Below are positions 1-7,951 of a stretch of DNA of 20,498 nt, one piece after another. The notes under the pieces were generated by a model, which was not told the origin of the DNA, ran no database searches, and saw nothing but the letters and a program-made list of their open reading frames with translations. The number at the start of each line of letters is the position of its first letter. Positions within the stretch are counted from its first letter, which is position 1. Source of the stretch: Blautia sp. (GTDB taxonomy: Bacteria; Bacillota; Clostridia; Lachnospirales; Lachnospiraceae); NCBI GenBank assembly GCA_017420455.1, contig JAFOJB010000302.1:1-20498 (forward strand), given 5' to 3'. Position numbers and translations under genes: made by a program.

Positions 1-1
1 C

Positions 2-733
2 AGGATGGCGGCGAATATTCATAAGAAAATTACGATCAAACCCAATGATACCATCATTTTCAGCTCCCATCCGATTCCCGGGAACGAGAAGGCGGTCTCC
101 AAGGTGATCAACGAGCTGTCCATGAAAGGGGCAAAGGTGATCTTTCAGGACGCCCATGTTTCCGGACATGCCTGCCAGGAGGAGATTAAGCTTCTCTACT
201 CTCTGGTACGGCCGCGCTACGCCATCCCGGTACATGGGGAATACCGTCATCTGACTGCCCAGGCAAATCTGGTAGAGGAGCTGGGCATACCCAGAGATCA
301 TATTCTGATCCTGTCCTCCGGCAATGTGCTGGAGCTTTCCGAAGAAAAAGCCGTCATCACCGGCAGTGTACAGACAGGCGCCATCCTTGTGGACGGGCTT
401 GGCGTGGGCGATGTGGGCAATGTGGTCCTTCGGGACAGGCAGCGCCTGGCAGAGGATGGAATCATCATCATCGTAATGACACTGGAACGTCATTCCAACG
501 TGGTCCTTTCCGGGCCGGATATCGTTTCCCGCGGGTTTGTCTATGTAAGGGAATCCGAGGATCTCATGGAGCATGCGAGAAATGCGGTCGAAGAGGCGCT
601 GGAGGCCTGTATGGACAAGGGCGTCACCGACTGGAGCAGGATCAAGACGGAAGTGAAGGAAGCGCTCTCGGGTTATGTATGGAAAGCTACGAAAAGGAGC
701 CCGATGATACTTCCCATTATCATGGAGGCCTGA
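2..733 (+). CDS. rnj: Ribonuclease J, C-terminal part (5' end outside window)
   Basis: RNase J is a metallo-beta-lactamase/beta-CASP ribonuclease with 5'-3' exonuclease and endonuclease activity, used for mRNA turnover and rRNA maturation in the cytoplasm. The 243 residues visible cover the last part of the beta-CASP domain, the return to the beta-lactamase fold and the C-terminal domain. Seen directly: HVSGHA at residues 50-55 of the visible part and PVHGEYRHL at about 75-83, both typical of RNase J catalytic and RNA-binding loops, then the SRGFVYVRES stretch found in its C-terminal domain. The full protein is usually about 550 residues, so roughly 55% is missing to the left. The frame is open to the window edge, and the ATG at position 5 is internal. 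The stop is 3 bases before the YlbF-family gene. I cannot tell whether this is the RnjA or RnjB paralogue. Confidence 0.95.
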   Translation, partial: RMAANIHKKITIKPNDTIIFSSHPIPGNEKAVSKVINELSMKGAKVIFQDAHVSGHACQEEIKLLYSLVRPRYAIPVHGEYRHLTAQANLVEELGIPRDHILILSSGNVLELSEEKAVITGSVQTGAILVDGLGVGDVGNVVLRDRQRLAEDGIIIIVMTLERHSNVVLSGPDIVSRGFVYVRESEDLMEHARNAVEEALEACMDKGVTDWSRIKTEVKEALSGYVWKATKRSPMILPIIMEA

Positions 734-736
734 GAA

Positions 737-1081
737 ATGGATGAAATAGAAAGACTGACGTGGGAGCTCCTGGAAGCGATCCGGGCAAGTGAGATCTATA
801 CGGACTTCCGGATTCAGGAGGACCGTCTGTCGGCAGATCCGGAGGTTTTTAAACGGGTCACGAATTTCCGGGCAGATAATTTCCGTTTTCAGCAGGATAT
901 CTCCGGGGAAGAGCTTTTTTCCCTGGTGGAAAAGCTGGATTTCGAATCCTCGGAGCTGAGAAAGAAGCCGGAGGTCAATGCGTATCTGGAGGCGGAGCTG
1001 GCTCTCTGCCGGCTGCTGCAGAAGGTCTGCCGGACATTGACAGAGGGGATCGAGATCACCATCCCGGAGAAACAGGGATAA
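737..1081 (+). CDS. YlbF/YmcA family protein
   Basis: A 114-residue, mainly helical soluble protein of the YlbF/YmcA (com_ylbF) family. In Bacillus subtilis, YlbF, YmcA and YaaT form a complex that stimulates maturation of certain mRNAs by RNase Y and affects competence, sporulation and biofilm formation. The family look is seen in the N-terminal helix (IERLTWELLEAIRASE), a central region rich in D, F and R, and a second long helix ending in a leucine-rich stretch (LALCRLLQKVC). There is no signal peptide or membrane helix. A GGAGG at about 724-728, inside the RNase J stop region, serves the ATG at 737. Being next to RNase J fits a shared part in RNA turnover, but that is inference. The family is assigned from general sequence character. 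Confidence 0.75.
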   Translation: MDEIERLTWELLEAIRASEIYTDFRIQEDRLSADPEVFKRVTNFRADNFRFQQDISGEELFSLVEKLDFESSELRKKPEVNAYLEAELALCRLLQKVCRTLTEGIEITIPEKQG

Positions 1082-1129
1082 GGTCTGCGGCTTTCGTATG
1101 CGCCGGGAAACAGGGAGGATAACAGAGAT

Positions 1130-1534
1130 ATGAGCAGTGTAAGAGATACGGCAGGAAAGGTAGGGCTTGCTCTGGCGGGAGGAGTCTTCCGGCTGACGTT
1201 GTACGCCTGCGTAGCGGTTCTGATCTTTTATGCAGGGAAAACAGCTTACCATTTCGGCTATGATGTTTTCAACCAGCAGGCCATGAGTCCGGGAGACGGA
1301 CAGGAGGTCACCGTGGTGATCCAGGAATCCGCTTCGATCCTGAGCGTCGCCAGGACACTGGAGAGCAAGGGCCTCATCCAGAACGCCTATGTGTTTATTG
1401 CCCAGGAATTCGTGTCCAATTACCATGGAAAGATCCTTCCGGGTACTTATCTTCTCAGCACCGCCTATACGCCGAACCGGATCCTGGGGATCCTTTCCGG
1501 CGATAAGGACCAGGAAGGAGTCACAGCCGCATGA
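1130..1534 (+). CDS. Short MltG-like membrane protein (no transglycosylase domain)
   Basis: A 134-residue protein with one membrane helix (about residues 12-40, LALAGGVFRLTLYACVAVLIF) and an outside domain. The outside part reads VTVVIQESASILSVARTLESKG followed by a KILPGTYLLST stretch, the pattern of the LysM-like N-terminal module of MltG endolytic transglycosylases. Full MltG is about 350 residues and carries a catalytic glutamate in a C-terminal YceG domain. That domain is absent, and the next gene begins at once (its ATG overlaps this stop as ATGA). The protein may therefore bind peptidoglycan or regulate rather than cut glycan strands. In B. subtilis the mltG homologue yrrL sits directly before yrrM (trmR), so this is a reduced version of a conserved gene order. 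Start chosen from GGGAGG at about 1112-1117. Confidence 0.7.
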   Translation: MSSVRDTAGKVGLALAGGVFRLTLYACVAVLIFYAGKTAYHFGYDVFNQQAMSPGDGQEVTVVIQESASILSVARTLESKGLIQNAYVFIAQEFVSNYHGKILPGTYLLSTAYTPNRILGILSGDKDQEGVTAA

Positions 1535-2172
1535 TCCTGGAGGAAAGAATGCAGGTATACCTGGATTCTCTGGATACAGGCAATACCCTTTTCCTGGAAA
1601 ATATGGAAAAAGAGGCACGTATGGAGGGCGTTCCGGTGATCCGGAAAAGCACCCAGAGATTTATAAAGACGCTGCTGGCCGAAAAAAAACCGCGGCGGGT
1701 ACTGGAGGTGGGGACGGCCATTGGCTTCTCCACACTTCTTATTTGTGAATATGGTCCGGCAGAGTTGTCTGTCGTGACGATCGAAAATTATGAAAAGCGG
1801 ATCCCTCTTGCCAGAGAGAATTTCCGGAGGGCAGGAAGAGAGGAGCAGATCACGCTTTTATGCGGAGATGCGGAGAAAATCCTGCCGTCCCTGGAGGGTG
1901 AGTTCGACCTGATCTTCATGGATGCGGCGAAGGGCCAGTATATCCACTGGCTCCCTCAGATCAAGAGGCTTCTTCCGGAAGGAGGGGTACTCCTTTCCGA
2001 TAATGTACTGCAGGAGGGGGATATTCTGGAATCCCATTTTCTGGTGGAGAGAAGAAACCGGACCATCTATAAACGGATGCGGGAATATCTTTTTGCCATC
2101 ACGCACGATCCGGAGCTTTCCACGACTGTGCTTCCCATAGGAGACGGTCTTTCCTATACCGTCAGATTATAA
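1531..2172 (+). CDS. trmR: tRNA 5-hydroxyuridine-34 O-methyltransferase TrmR
   Basis: A 213-residue class I SAM-dependent O-methyltransferase of the metal-dependent (COMT/caffeoyl-CoA) type. The SAM-binding loop is LEVGTAIGFS at residues 58-67. An acidic end of strand 2 (VTIENYE) follows, then MDAAKGQY with Asp131, and LLSDNVLQ with Asp157 and Asn158, the usual metal ligands. TrmR (YrrM in B. subtilis) methylates 5-hydroxyuridine at tRNA position 34 to 5-methoxyuridine. The next gene is the U32-family protein expected to make the hydroxyuridine substrate, which strongly supports TrmR over a small-molecule methyltransferase. The start overlaps the previous stop by four bases (ATGA), so the two are probably translationally coupled. 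Confidence 0.85.
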   Translation: MILEERMQVYLDSLDTGNTLFLENMEKEARMEGVPVIRKSTQRFIKTLLAEKKPRRVLEVGTAIGFSTLLICEYGPAELSVVTIENYEKRIPLARENFRRAGREEQITLLCGDAEKILPSLEGEFDLIFMDAAKGQYIHWLPQIKRLLPEGGVLLSDNVLQEGDILESHFLVERRNRTIYKRMREYLFAITHDPELSTTVLPIGDGLSYTVRL

Positions 2173-2203
2173 GGATGGGATTTTTGGAGGAAAAAGAATC
2201 AGC

Positions 2204-3451
2204 ATGAATGGATCATGGAAGAAAAAACCGGAGCTCCTGGTTCCGGCGGGCAGCCTGGAGGTACTGAAGATCGCATGTATTTACGGCGCAGACGCGGTGT
2301 ACATCGGCGGCGAGGTTTTTGGCCTCCGGGCAAAGGCGAAGAATTTCTCCAGGCAGGATATGGAGGAGGGAATCCGCTTTGCCCATATGCACGGTGTCAG
2401 GGTGCATGTGACGGTGAATATCCTGGCCCATAACGGCGACCTGTCCGGGATCCGGGAGTACCTGAAGGAGCTTTCCGTCCTGAAGCCGGATGCCCTGATC
2501 ATTGCGGATCCCGGCGTATTTACCATGGCCAGGGAGCTTTGCGAAGGAATTGACCTTCATATCAGCACCCAGGCAAATAATACCAACTATGAAACCTTTC
2601 TGTTCTGGCACAGGCTTGGCGCGAAAAGAGTCGTGACAGCCAGGGAGCTTTCCCTGCAGGAAATCACGGAAATCCGCAGGGCAGTTCCGCCGGAGCTTGA
2701 GATAGAAACCTTTGTGCATGGCGCCATGTGTATTTCCTATTCGGGAAGATGCCTGCTCAGCAATTTCCTGGCAGGGCGGGACGCAAATCAGGGAGCCTGC
2801 ACGCACCCCTGCAGATGGAAGTATTCCATCGTGGAGGAGACAAGGCCCGGCGAGTACATGCCGGTGTATGAAAATGAGCGGGGAACCTATATCTTCAATT
2901 CCAAAGATCTTTGCATGGTAGAACACCTTCCGGATCTGGTGGACGCCGGGGTGGACAGCATGAAGATCGAGAGGAGGATGAAGACGGCCCTTTATGTTGC
3001 CACAGTAGCCCGCACCTACCGGAAGGCCCTGGACGATCTTTTTGAAAGCCGGGAGAAATATGAGCAGAACATGCCCTGGTACCGGGAACAGATTTCAAAC
3101 TGTACCTACCGGCTATTTACCACCGGCTTTTTTTACGGAAAACCGGATGAAAACAGTCAGATCTATGACAGCAATACGTATGTAAAGGAATATACCTATC
3201 TTGGCTTTGTCGAAGAGACTGCCGGCGACGGGAGGATCCGGATCACCCAGAGAAACAAATTCTCTGTGGGAGAAGAAGTGGAAATCATGAAACCGGACGG
3301 GCAGAATCTCTGCGCCGTCGTACAGGAGATACGCACACTGGAGGGAGATCAGATGGAAAGTGCGCCGCATCCGCAGATGGGGCTGTACGTCCGGCTTTCA
3401 CAGAAAGCAGAGGTCTATGATATCCTTCGGAGAAAGGAGATGCAGCAATGA
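2204..3451 (+). CDS. trhP: Peptidase U32-family tRNA hydroxylation protein TrhP
   Basis: A 415-residue member of peptidase family U32, which are not true peptidases in most cases. TrhP (YegQ in E. coli, YrrN/YrrO in B. subtilis) takes part in prephenate-dependent hydroxylation of tRNA uridine 34. Visible marks: ELLVPAGSLE at residues 10-19; GADAVYIGGE at 28-37; the cluster HGAMC...GRC...GACTHPC, giving Cys176, Cys183, Cys199 and Cys203 as likely Fe-S ligands; and NSKDLCM at about 232-238. A small C-terminal beta domain follows (about 325-410). B. subtilis has two adjacent U32 genes; only one, full-length, is present here. It follows trmR, so the pair would install hydroxyl and then methyl on U34. 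The stop overlaps the kinase start (ATGA). RlhA, the rRNA-modifying paralogue, is the main alternative. Confidence 0.85.
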   Translation: MNGSWKKKPELLVPAGSLEVLKIACIYGADAVYIGGEVFGLRAKAKNFSRQDMEEGIRFAHMHGVRVHVTVNILAHNGDLSGIREYLKELSVLKPDALIIADPGVFTMARELCEGIDLHISTQANNTNYETFLFWHRLGAKRVVTARELSLQEITEIRRAVPPELEIETFVHGAMCISYSGRCLLSNFLAGRDANQGACTHPCRWKYSIVEETRPGEYMPVYENERGTYIFNSKDLCMVEHLPDLVDAGVDSMKIERRMKTALYVATVARTYRKALDDLFESREKYEQNMPWYREQISNCTYRLFTTGFFYGKPDENSQIYDSNTYVKEYTYLGFVEETAGDGRIRITQRNKFSVGEEVEIMKPDGQNLCAVVQEIRTLEGDQMESAPHPQMGLYVRLSQKAEVYDILRRKEMQQ

Positions 3452-4323
3452 AGGTACTGAATTTCGGATCACTGAATGTAGACTACGTATATCAGATGGA
3501 TCATATTCTTCTGCCGGGAGAAACCCAGGCCTGCAGCAGCAGGAACATTTTCTGCGGCGGAAAGGGACTGAACCAGTCCATTGCCCTTGCGAAGGCCGGC
3601 GCGCCGGTGTTTCATGCGGGGCTTATCGGGAACGGCGGAGAAATTCTCCGGGAGGAGCTCCAGAAGAACGGCGTGGACATTTCTCTTCTGAAAACCGTTT
3701 CTGTTCCCTGCGGCCATACAGTGATCCAGGTAGATAAGGACGGCCAGAACAGCATCCTTCTCTATGGCGGCTCCAACCGTGCCATCTCAGAGGATTATGT
3801 GGACGAGGTGATGTCCCATTTTGAAAAGGGAGATTATCTGGTCCTGCAGAACGAGATCAATGAGATGCCCTATATTATCGACCAGGCCTATAAAAAGGGG
3901 ATGGTCATCGTACTGAATCCTTCTCCCTATGATGAAAACCTTTCCGGCTGTGATCTGTCCAAGGTATCCCTTTTCCTGATCAACGAGGTGGAGGGCTTCC
4001 AGATTTCCGGCGAAAAAGAGCCGGACAGGATCCTCGGCGTCATGAGGCAGCGTTATCCGGAGGCGAATGTGGTCCTGACCCTTGGCGGGGACGGGTCCTG
4101 CTACATGGAGGGAGAGAAAATCTACCGGCAGGGGATCTTCCCGGTCACGGCAGTAGACACCACCGCAGCCGGAGATACCTTTACCGGCTATTTTATCTCC
4201 TCCGCCATTGAGGGCAAGGATCCGGCAGAGTGCCTGCGTATCGCCGCCAGGGCTTCTTCCATCAGTGTTACGCGTCCCGGCGCTGCCGGCTCCATTCCGC
4301 TCAGGGAAGAAGTATTATCGTAA
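3448..4323 (+). CDS. PfkB-family carbohydrate kinase, ribokinase-like
   Basis: A 291-residue sugar or nucleoside kinase of the PfkB/ribokinase family. Seen: FGSLNVDYV at residues 6-14, the GGKGLNQS substrate-binding loop at 37-44 (ribokinases normally have GGKGANQ), NPSPYD at 157-162, and the anion-hole/catalytic motif DTTAAGDTF at 237-245 with Asp243 as the likely base. Length and motif order fit ribokinase, which makes ribose 5-phosphate from ribose and ATP. The substrate is uncertain because related kinases act on deoxyribose, adenosine and other sugars. It overlaps trhP by four bases. A ribose kinase would fit a cell that imports and breaks down nucleosides, as the transporter at 14602-19763 suggests, but the link is inference. 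Confidence 0.85.
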   Translation: MKVLNFGSLNVDYVYQMDHILLPGETQACSSRNIFCGGKGLNQSIALAKAGAPVFHAGLIGNGGEILREELQKNGVDISLLKTVSVPCGHTVIQVDKDGQNSILLYGGSNRAISEDYVDEVMSHFEKGDYLVLQNEINEMPYIIDQAYKKGMVIVLNPSPYDENLSGCDLSKVSLFLINEVEGFQISGEKEPDRILGVMRQRYPEANVVLTLGGDGSCYMEGEKIYRQGIFPVTAVDTTAAGDTFTGYFISSAIEGKDPAECLRIAARASSISVTRPGAAGSIPLREEVLS

Positions 4324-4356
4324 ACGCGAAAAAACGGAAGCGTTTTGTCCGTTTTC
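4322..4356 (+). terminator. Two mutually exclusive hairpins after the kinase gene
   Basis: The 62-base gap after the kinase stop can fold in two ways. AAACGC at 4322-4327 pairs with GCGTTT at 4340-4345. Alternatively AAAACGGA at 4331-4338 pairs with TCCGTTTT at 4348-4355. The second form has an A-rich left side and a U-rich right side, as in a weak or bidirectional intrinsic terminator. The two share bases, so only one can form at a time. No clear promoter is visible between this point and the next gene. This may set how much transcription reaches the DUF5717-like gene. Confidence 0.4.
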
Positions 4357-4385
4357 TATAAAACGTATTACAGGGGGAGACGGGA

Positions 4386-7300
4386 GTGAAAAAACGGATC
4401 GAGCACTTGCTGGCCGGAAAGTTTCAAAATGAACAGGGGCAGCTGCTTTTTTCCCAGGACAAGATCACAGTTTATCTGAAATCCGGAGATACCTGCCGCA
4501 GAGAAATGTATTTCGGCGCCGCAGATGAACGGAAGATACGAGGGTATGTGACCTCCACGGACAGAAGAATGGTACCGGGGATGGAGGAATTCCAGGGAAC
4601 GGCCATAACTCTTCCCTACGGTGTGGATACCATTGGCATGCAGCCGGGGGAAACCAGGCAGGGCTTTCTTATCTTTACCACAAATATCGGGGAATTTTCT
4701 CTTCCCTTTGAGATCATAACGGATTCCGGGGAAATCACCTCTTCCCTGGGAGAAATTCACAGTCTGGAGGATTTTTGCCGCCTTGCCAACGCGGACTTCC
4801 GGGAGGCATGCAGGCTGTTTTCCGACGCCCGCTTTCAGGAGATCATTCTGGAGGAGAGCAGAAGGAAAAATGACCAGAAGCTGCTGGCCCTCTATCAGGG
4901 CTTCAACATGCAGCCGGTCACCTATCAGAATGTGGAGGAGTTCCTGATATCCGCGGGGCTGAAGGAGGAGGTCCGTATTTCTTCCGCAGAGGACCGGAAG
5001 GAGTTTTATTCCGTCACGGAATCTGTTTCCGATTCGGTCCGGATCAGCAAGAATACCTGGGGGCATCTGCGTCTGGAGATAGAGACGGTGGGGGATTTTA
5101 TAAAGGTCGAAAAAAAAGTCCTTACCAGCGAAGACTTTATCGGCAGCTTTTACGATCTGCCCTTCGTGGTGGACAAGGCCTTTTTAAGAAACGGGAAGCA
5201 TTACGGCCAGATCCGCGTCGCCAGTCCCTACGAGACGATCGCGATCGATATCATCGCCTCCAGGGGACAGAAAAAAGGCGTCAATGTACGGCTGGAGGAA
5301 AAAAAGCACAGTCTGGTCCTCTGGAAGGATTATCTGAAATGGCGCTGCGGGAAGCTGGATATGTCGGAATGGATCGTGGGCAGCCTTTTCGAGCTGAACC
5401 GGATGGAGGAATCCGGGTTCGATTATCCGGAGTACCGGCTGTACCATGCCTGGCTTCTCCACAAGGAAGGAAAGACGGAGGAGGCAAAAGAGCTGCTTAC
5501 CACCTTCCAGGACAAGGTATTTACGGCAAAGGAGATCGAGCTGGCAGGAGCCTATCTGTTCCTCTGTACGGAAACAGGGCTTTTTACAGACAGGCAGATC
5601 ACTGCCCAGAAGATGCTGAACTTCTATCATCAGAAGGAGGACAGCGACCTTCTTCTGATCCTTCTTCTATATTCAGAACTGGAATACCTGGGGTCCTCTA
5701 AGAAGACACTGATGAAGCTGGAGGAGCAGTTTGAGAGAGGCAGCCGCAATCCCGTGCTGTACATCGAGGCCTGGGACAGGATCTGTCTGGAATACGGGCT
5801 CCTGCGAAAGAGCAGCGGCTTCTGGACGCAGGTGTTTCTTTACGCGGAAAAGAACGGCCTCCTGCAGGAAGAGCTCTGTATGCGCTTCTGTTATCTTTCA
5901 GGATACGAGAAAACCTTCTCGGAGAGTCTGTACAAGGCTCTATGCGCCTGCTACAGGGCTTTCCCCTCAGACGACGCGCTCGAAGCGGTCTGCCGGTATA
6001 TCATTCTGGGGAATCCCAGAAAAAAGGAGTATTTTCCCTGGTTTGAAAAGGCAGTGGAACGGGGAAGCCGCCTGACGCGGCTTTATGAGTATTATATGGA
6101 GACCCTGGATATTTCCTACCACAGGGAGCTCCCAAGACCCCTGCTGATGTACTTTGCCTACAATACCAATACGCTGGGAGACACCAGGAAAGCGTTTCTT
6201 TACGCCAATGTGATCAGCCGGAAGGAACAGGATCCGGATACTTACGAGCGGTACAGGGAGAGCATAGAGTCCTTCACCAGGAAAAAGCTGAAGGAAGGAA
6301 GATGCGGAGAAGATTATTCCATTCTTTACCAGGAATTCATGGAAATGCCGGAAAACGAGGAAGAAGCCCTTTCACTGGGAAGCCAGCTTTTCTGCAGCCG
6401 TCTGTACTGTGAGGACAGGAAGGTCCGGAATATCATCGTGAAGCACAGCCAGCTGTGCAAGGAGGAGGTATATCCCTGCATGCAGGGGTTTGCCTATATC
6501 CGTCTGTATACAGACGACGCGGCGATCTTCTTCCAGGATGAAAAGCAGCGCCGCTACGGCACCACGGTGGATTACAATCTGAAAAAGCTTATGGACGAAA
6601 AGGAGCACGTGGAGAAGATCCTGCGCATGGGAGTGGCGGAGCCGGGAGTGCTTCTGTACTTCTGCGAGAATGCGGAAGTCACCCGGGAGACCATCGAGAT
6701 TTTCCTGCTGCTGGCCAAGTCGCCTGCTTTTACAGAGGAATACAGGAACAGGACCAGGAAAAGAATCCTGGATTATTACAGGAGCAACATGAATGGGGAG
6801 GATCTCTCCAGAAGCCTTTCCGGGATGGATTTCAGGGAATATGCGAGGGTAGATAAGAAGGCGCTTCTGGAGATTCTGATCTCCAGAGGGAGGTTTGAAA
6901 ACGCCTTCCAGGTGGTTTCCGAATTCGGCACCGAAGGGATCGAGCCCAGGCTTCTCCTTCGCATGGTCAGCAGGATCATTGCCCGGAAGGAAGGGGAACA
7001 GGACGACGAACTGGTGGCGCTGGCAGGAGAAGTATACCAGGACGGCGTTTATGATGAGGAAATCCTGAAATACCTGATGAAATACCGGGTGGGCCCCATG
7101 CAGGAGCTGATGAATCTCCTGGAGAGCGCCAGAGGCTTCGACCTGGATACCTTCGATTTTGAAGAGAAGATCCTCAGCCTTCTGATGCTGACGCAGAACT
7201 ATGACAGAGAGGGCGAAAAGATCCTGGCTTCTTATATGCGGCATTCCGGCAAGGAACGGATCATCGGTGCCTATCTGACCCAGCTTTCTTATGGAAGCTT

Positions 7301-7937
7301 TGTGAAGGAAAATCCTGTCTCTCCCTATATCCGGGGCTGCCTGGAGTATGCCTATAAGAACAGCTGGCCGGTGAATATCATCTGCCATATGGCCCTGTTT
7401 AAGGCCCTTGCCAGGGAAAAGGATCCCAAAGGAAAAAATCTTTCCTTAAAAGAGGAGCTTCTGGCAGAATGCATGGAAAGAGGGATGATCTTTGAATTCT
7501 ATCATTGGCTGCCCTCTTCCCTTCTCAGCCCGTATCAGCTGGACGACAAGGTATTTGTGGAATGTCATGCGCTTCCGGAGGACAAGGTGACATTGTTCTA
7601 CCGACTGGAAGCCAGTGAAGAGGAAACAGACGATTACCGCCAGAAGATCCTGACCGAGGTTTACGAGGGAATCTTTGTAAAGACATTTACCCTTTTCTAT
7701 GGGGAGAAGCTCCGTTACTTTTTTCAGATCGAGAGCCGGGGAAATATCCGGAATACCACGGAAAAGGTCATCTCTCCGGTACGCAGCGAGGGGAAACCGG
7801 AGAGCAAGTACCAGCTGCTGAACCAGATCCTTTCCTCCAGAAAGCTGGGAAGGGATCAGGAGGCAAATGAAAAGCTGAAAAAGTATCTCCGCCAGGAGCA
7901 GTTTATTGAACAGATGTTTACCCTGAGAACAAATTAA
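4386..7937 (+). CDS. Large cytoplasmic helical-repeat protein, DUF5717-like
   Basis: An 1183-residue protein of unknown function that I match from memory to DUF5717, a family reported mostly in Lachnospiraceae and relatives. There is no signal peptide or membrane helix, so it should be cytoplasmic. Reading by eye gives: a beta-rich module at about 27-112, a helical linker at about 125-195, a second beta-rich module at about 205-292, a very long helical-repeat solenoid at about 305-1035 (repeated A/L/Y-rich helix pairs, TPR- or HEAT-like, for example YRLYHAWLLHKEGKTEEAKE), and a third beta-rich module at about 1045-1130. The start is GTG with AGGGGGA just upstream. Its stop lies 14 bases before the Hsp70-fold gene, which the TPR gene in turn overlaps, so the three are almost surely co-expressed. 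The shape suggests a scaffold. No enzymatic motif was seen. Confidence 0.8.
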   Translation: MKKRIEHLLAGKFQNEQGQLLFSQDKITVYLKSGDTCRREMYFGAADERKIRGYVTSTDRRMVPGMEEFQGTAITLPYGVDTIGMQPGETRQGFLIFTTNIGEFSLPFEIITDSGEITSSLGEIHSLEDFCRLANADFREACRLFSDARFQEIILEESRRKNDQKLLALYQGFNMQPVTYQNVEEFLISAGLKEEVRISSAEDRKEFYSVTESVSDSVRISKNTWGHLRLEIETVGDFIKVEKKVLTSEDFIGSFYDLPFVVDKAFLRNGKHYGQIRVASPYETIAIDIIASRGQKKGVNVRLEEKKHSLVLWKDYLKWRCGKLDMSEWIVGSLFELNRMEESGFDYPEYRLYHAWLLHKEGKTEEAKELLTTFQDKVFTAKEIELAGAYLFLCTETGLFTDRQITAQKMLNFYHQKEDSDLLLILLLYSELEYLGSSKKTLMKLEEQFERGSRNPVLYIEAWDRICLEYGLLRKSSGFWTQVFLYAEKNGLLQEELCMRFCYLSGYEKTFSESLYKALCACYRAFPSDDALEAVCRYIILGNPRKKEYFPWFEKAVERGSRLTRLYEYYMETLDISYHRELPRPLLMYFAYNTNTLGDTRKAFLYANVISRKEQDPDTYERYRESIESFTRKKLKEGRCGEDYSILYQEFMEMPENEEEALSLGSQLFCSRLYCEDRKVRNIIVKHSQLCKEEVYPCMQGFAYIRLYTDDAAIFFQDEKQRRYGTTVDYNLKKLMDEKEHVEKILRMGVAEPGVLLYFCENAEVTRETIEIFLLLAKSPAFTEEYRNRTRKRILDYYRSNMNGEDLSRSLSGMDFREYARVDKKALLEILISRGRFENAFQVVSEFGTEGIEPRLLLRMVSRIIARKEGEQDDELVALAGEVYQDGVYDEEILKYLMKYRVGPMQELMNLLESARGFDLDTFDFEEKILSLLMLTQNYDREGEKILASYMRHSGKERIIGAYLTQLSYGSFVKENPVSPYIRGCLEYAYKNSWPVNIICHMALFKALAREKDPKGKNLSLKEELLAECMERGMIFEFYHWLPSSLLSPYQLDDKVFVECHALPEDKVTLFYRLEASEEETDDYRQKILTEVYEGIFVKTFTLFYGEKLRYFFQIESRGNIRNTTEKVISPVRSEGKPESKYQLLNQILSSRKLGRDQEANEKLKKYLRQEQFIEQMFTLRTN

Positions 7938-7951
7938 AAAGGGGGTCAACT

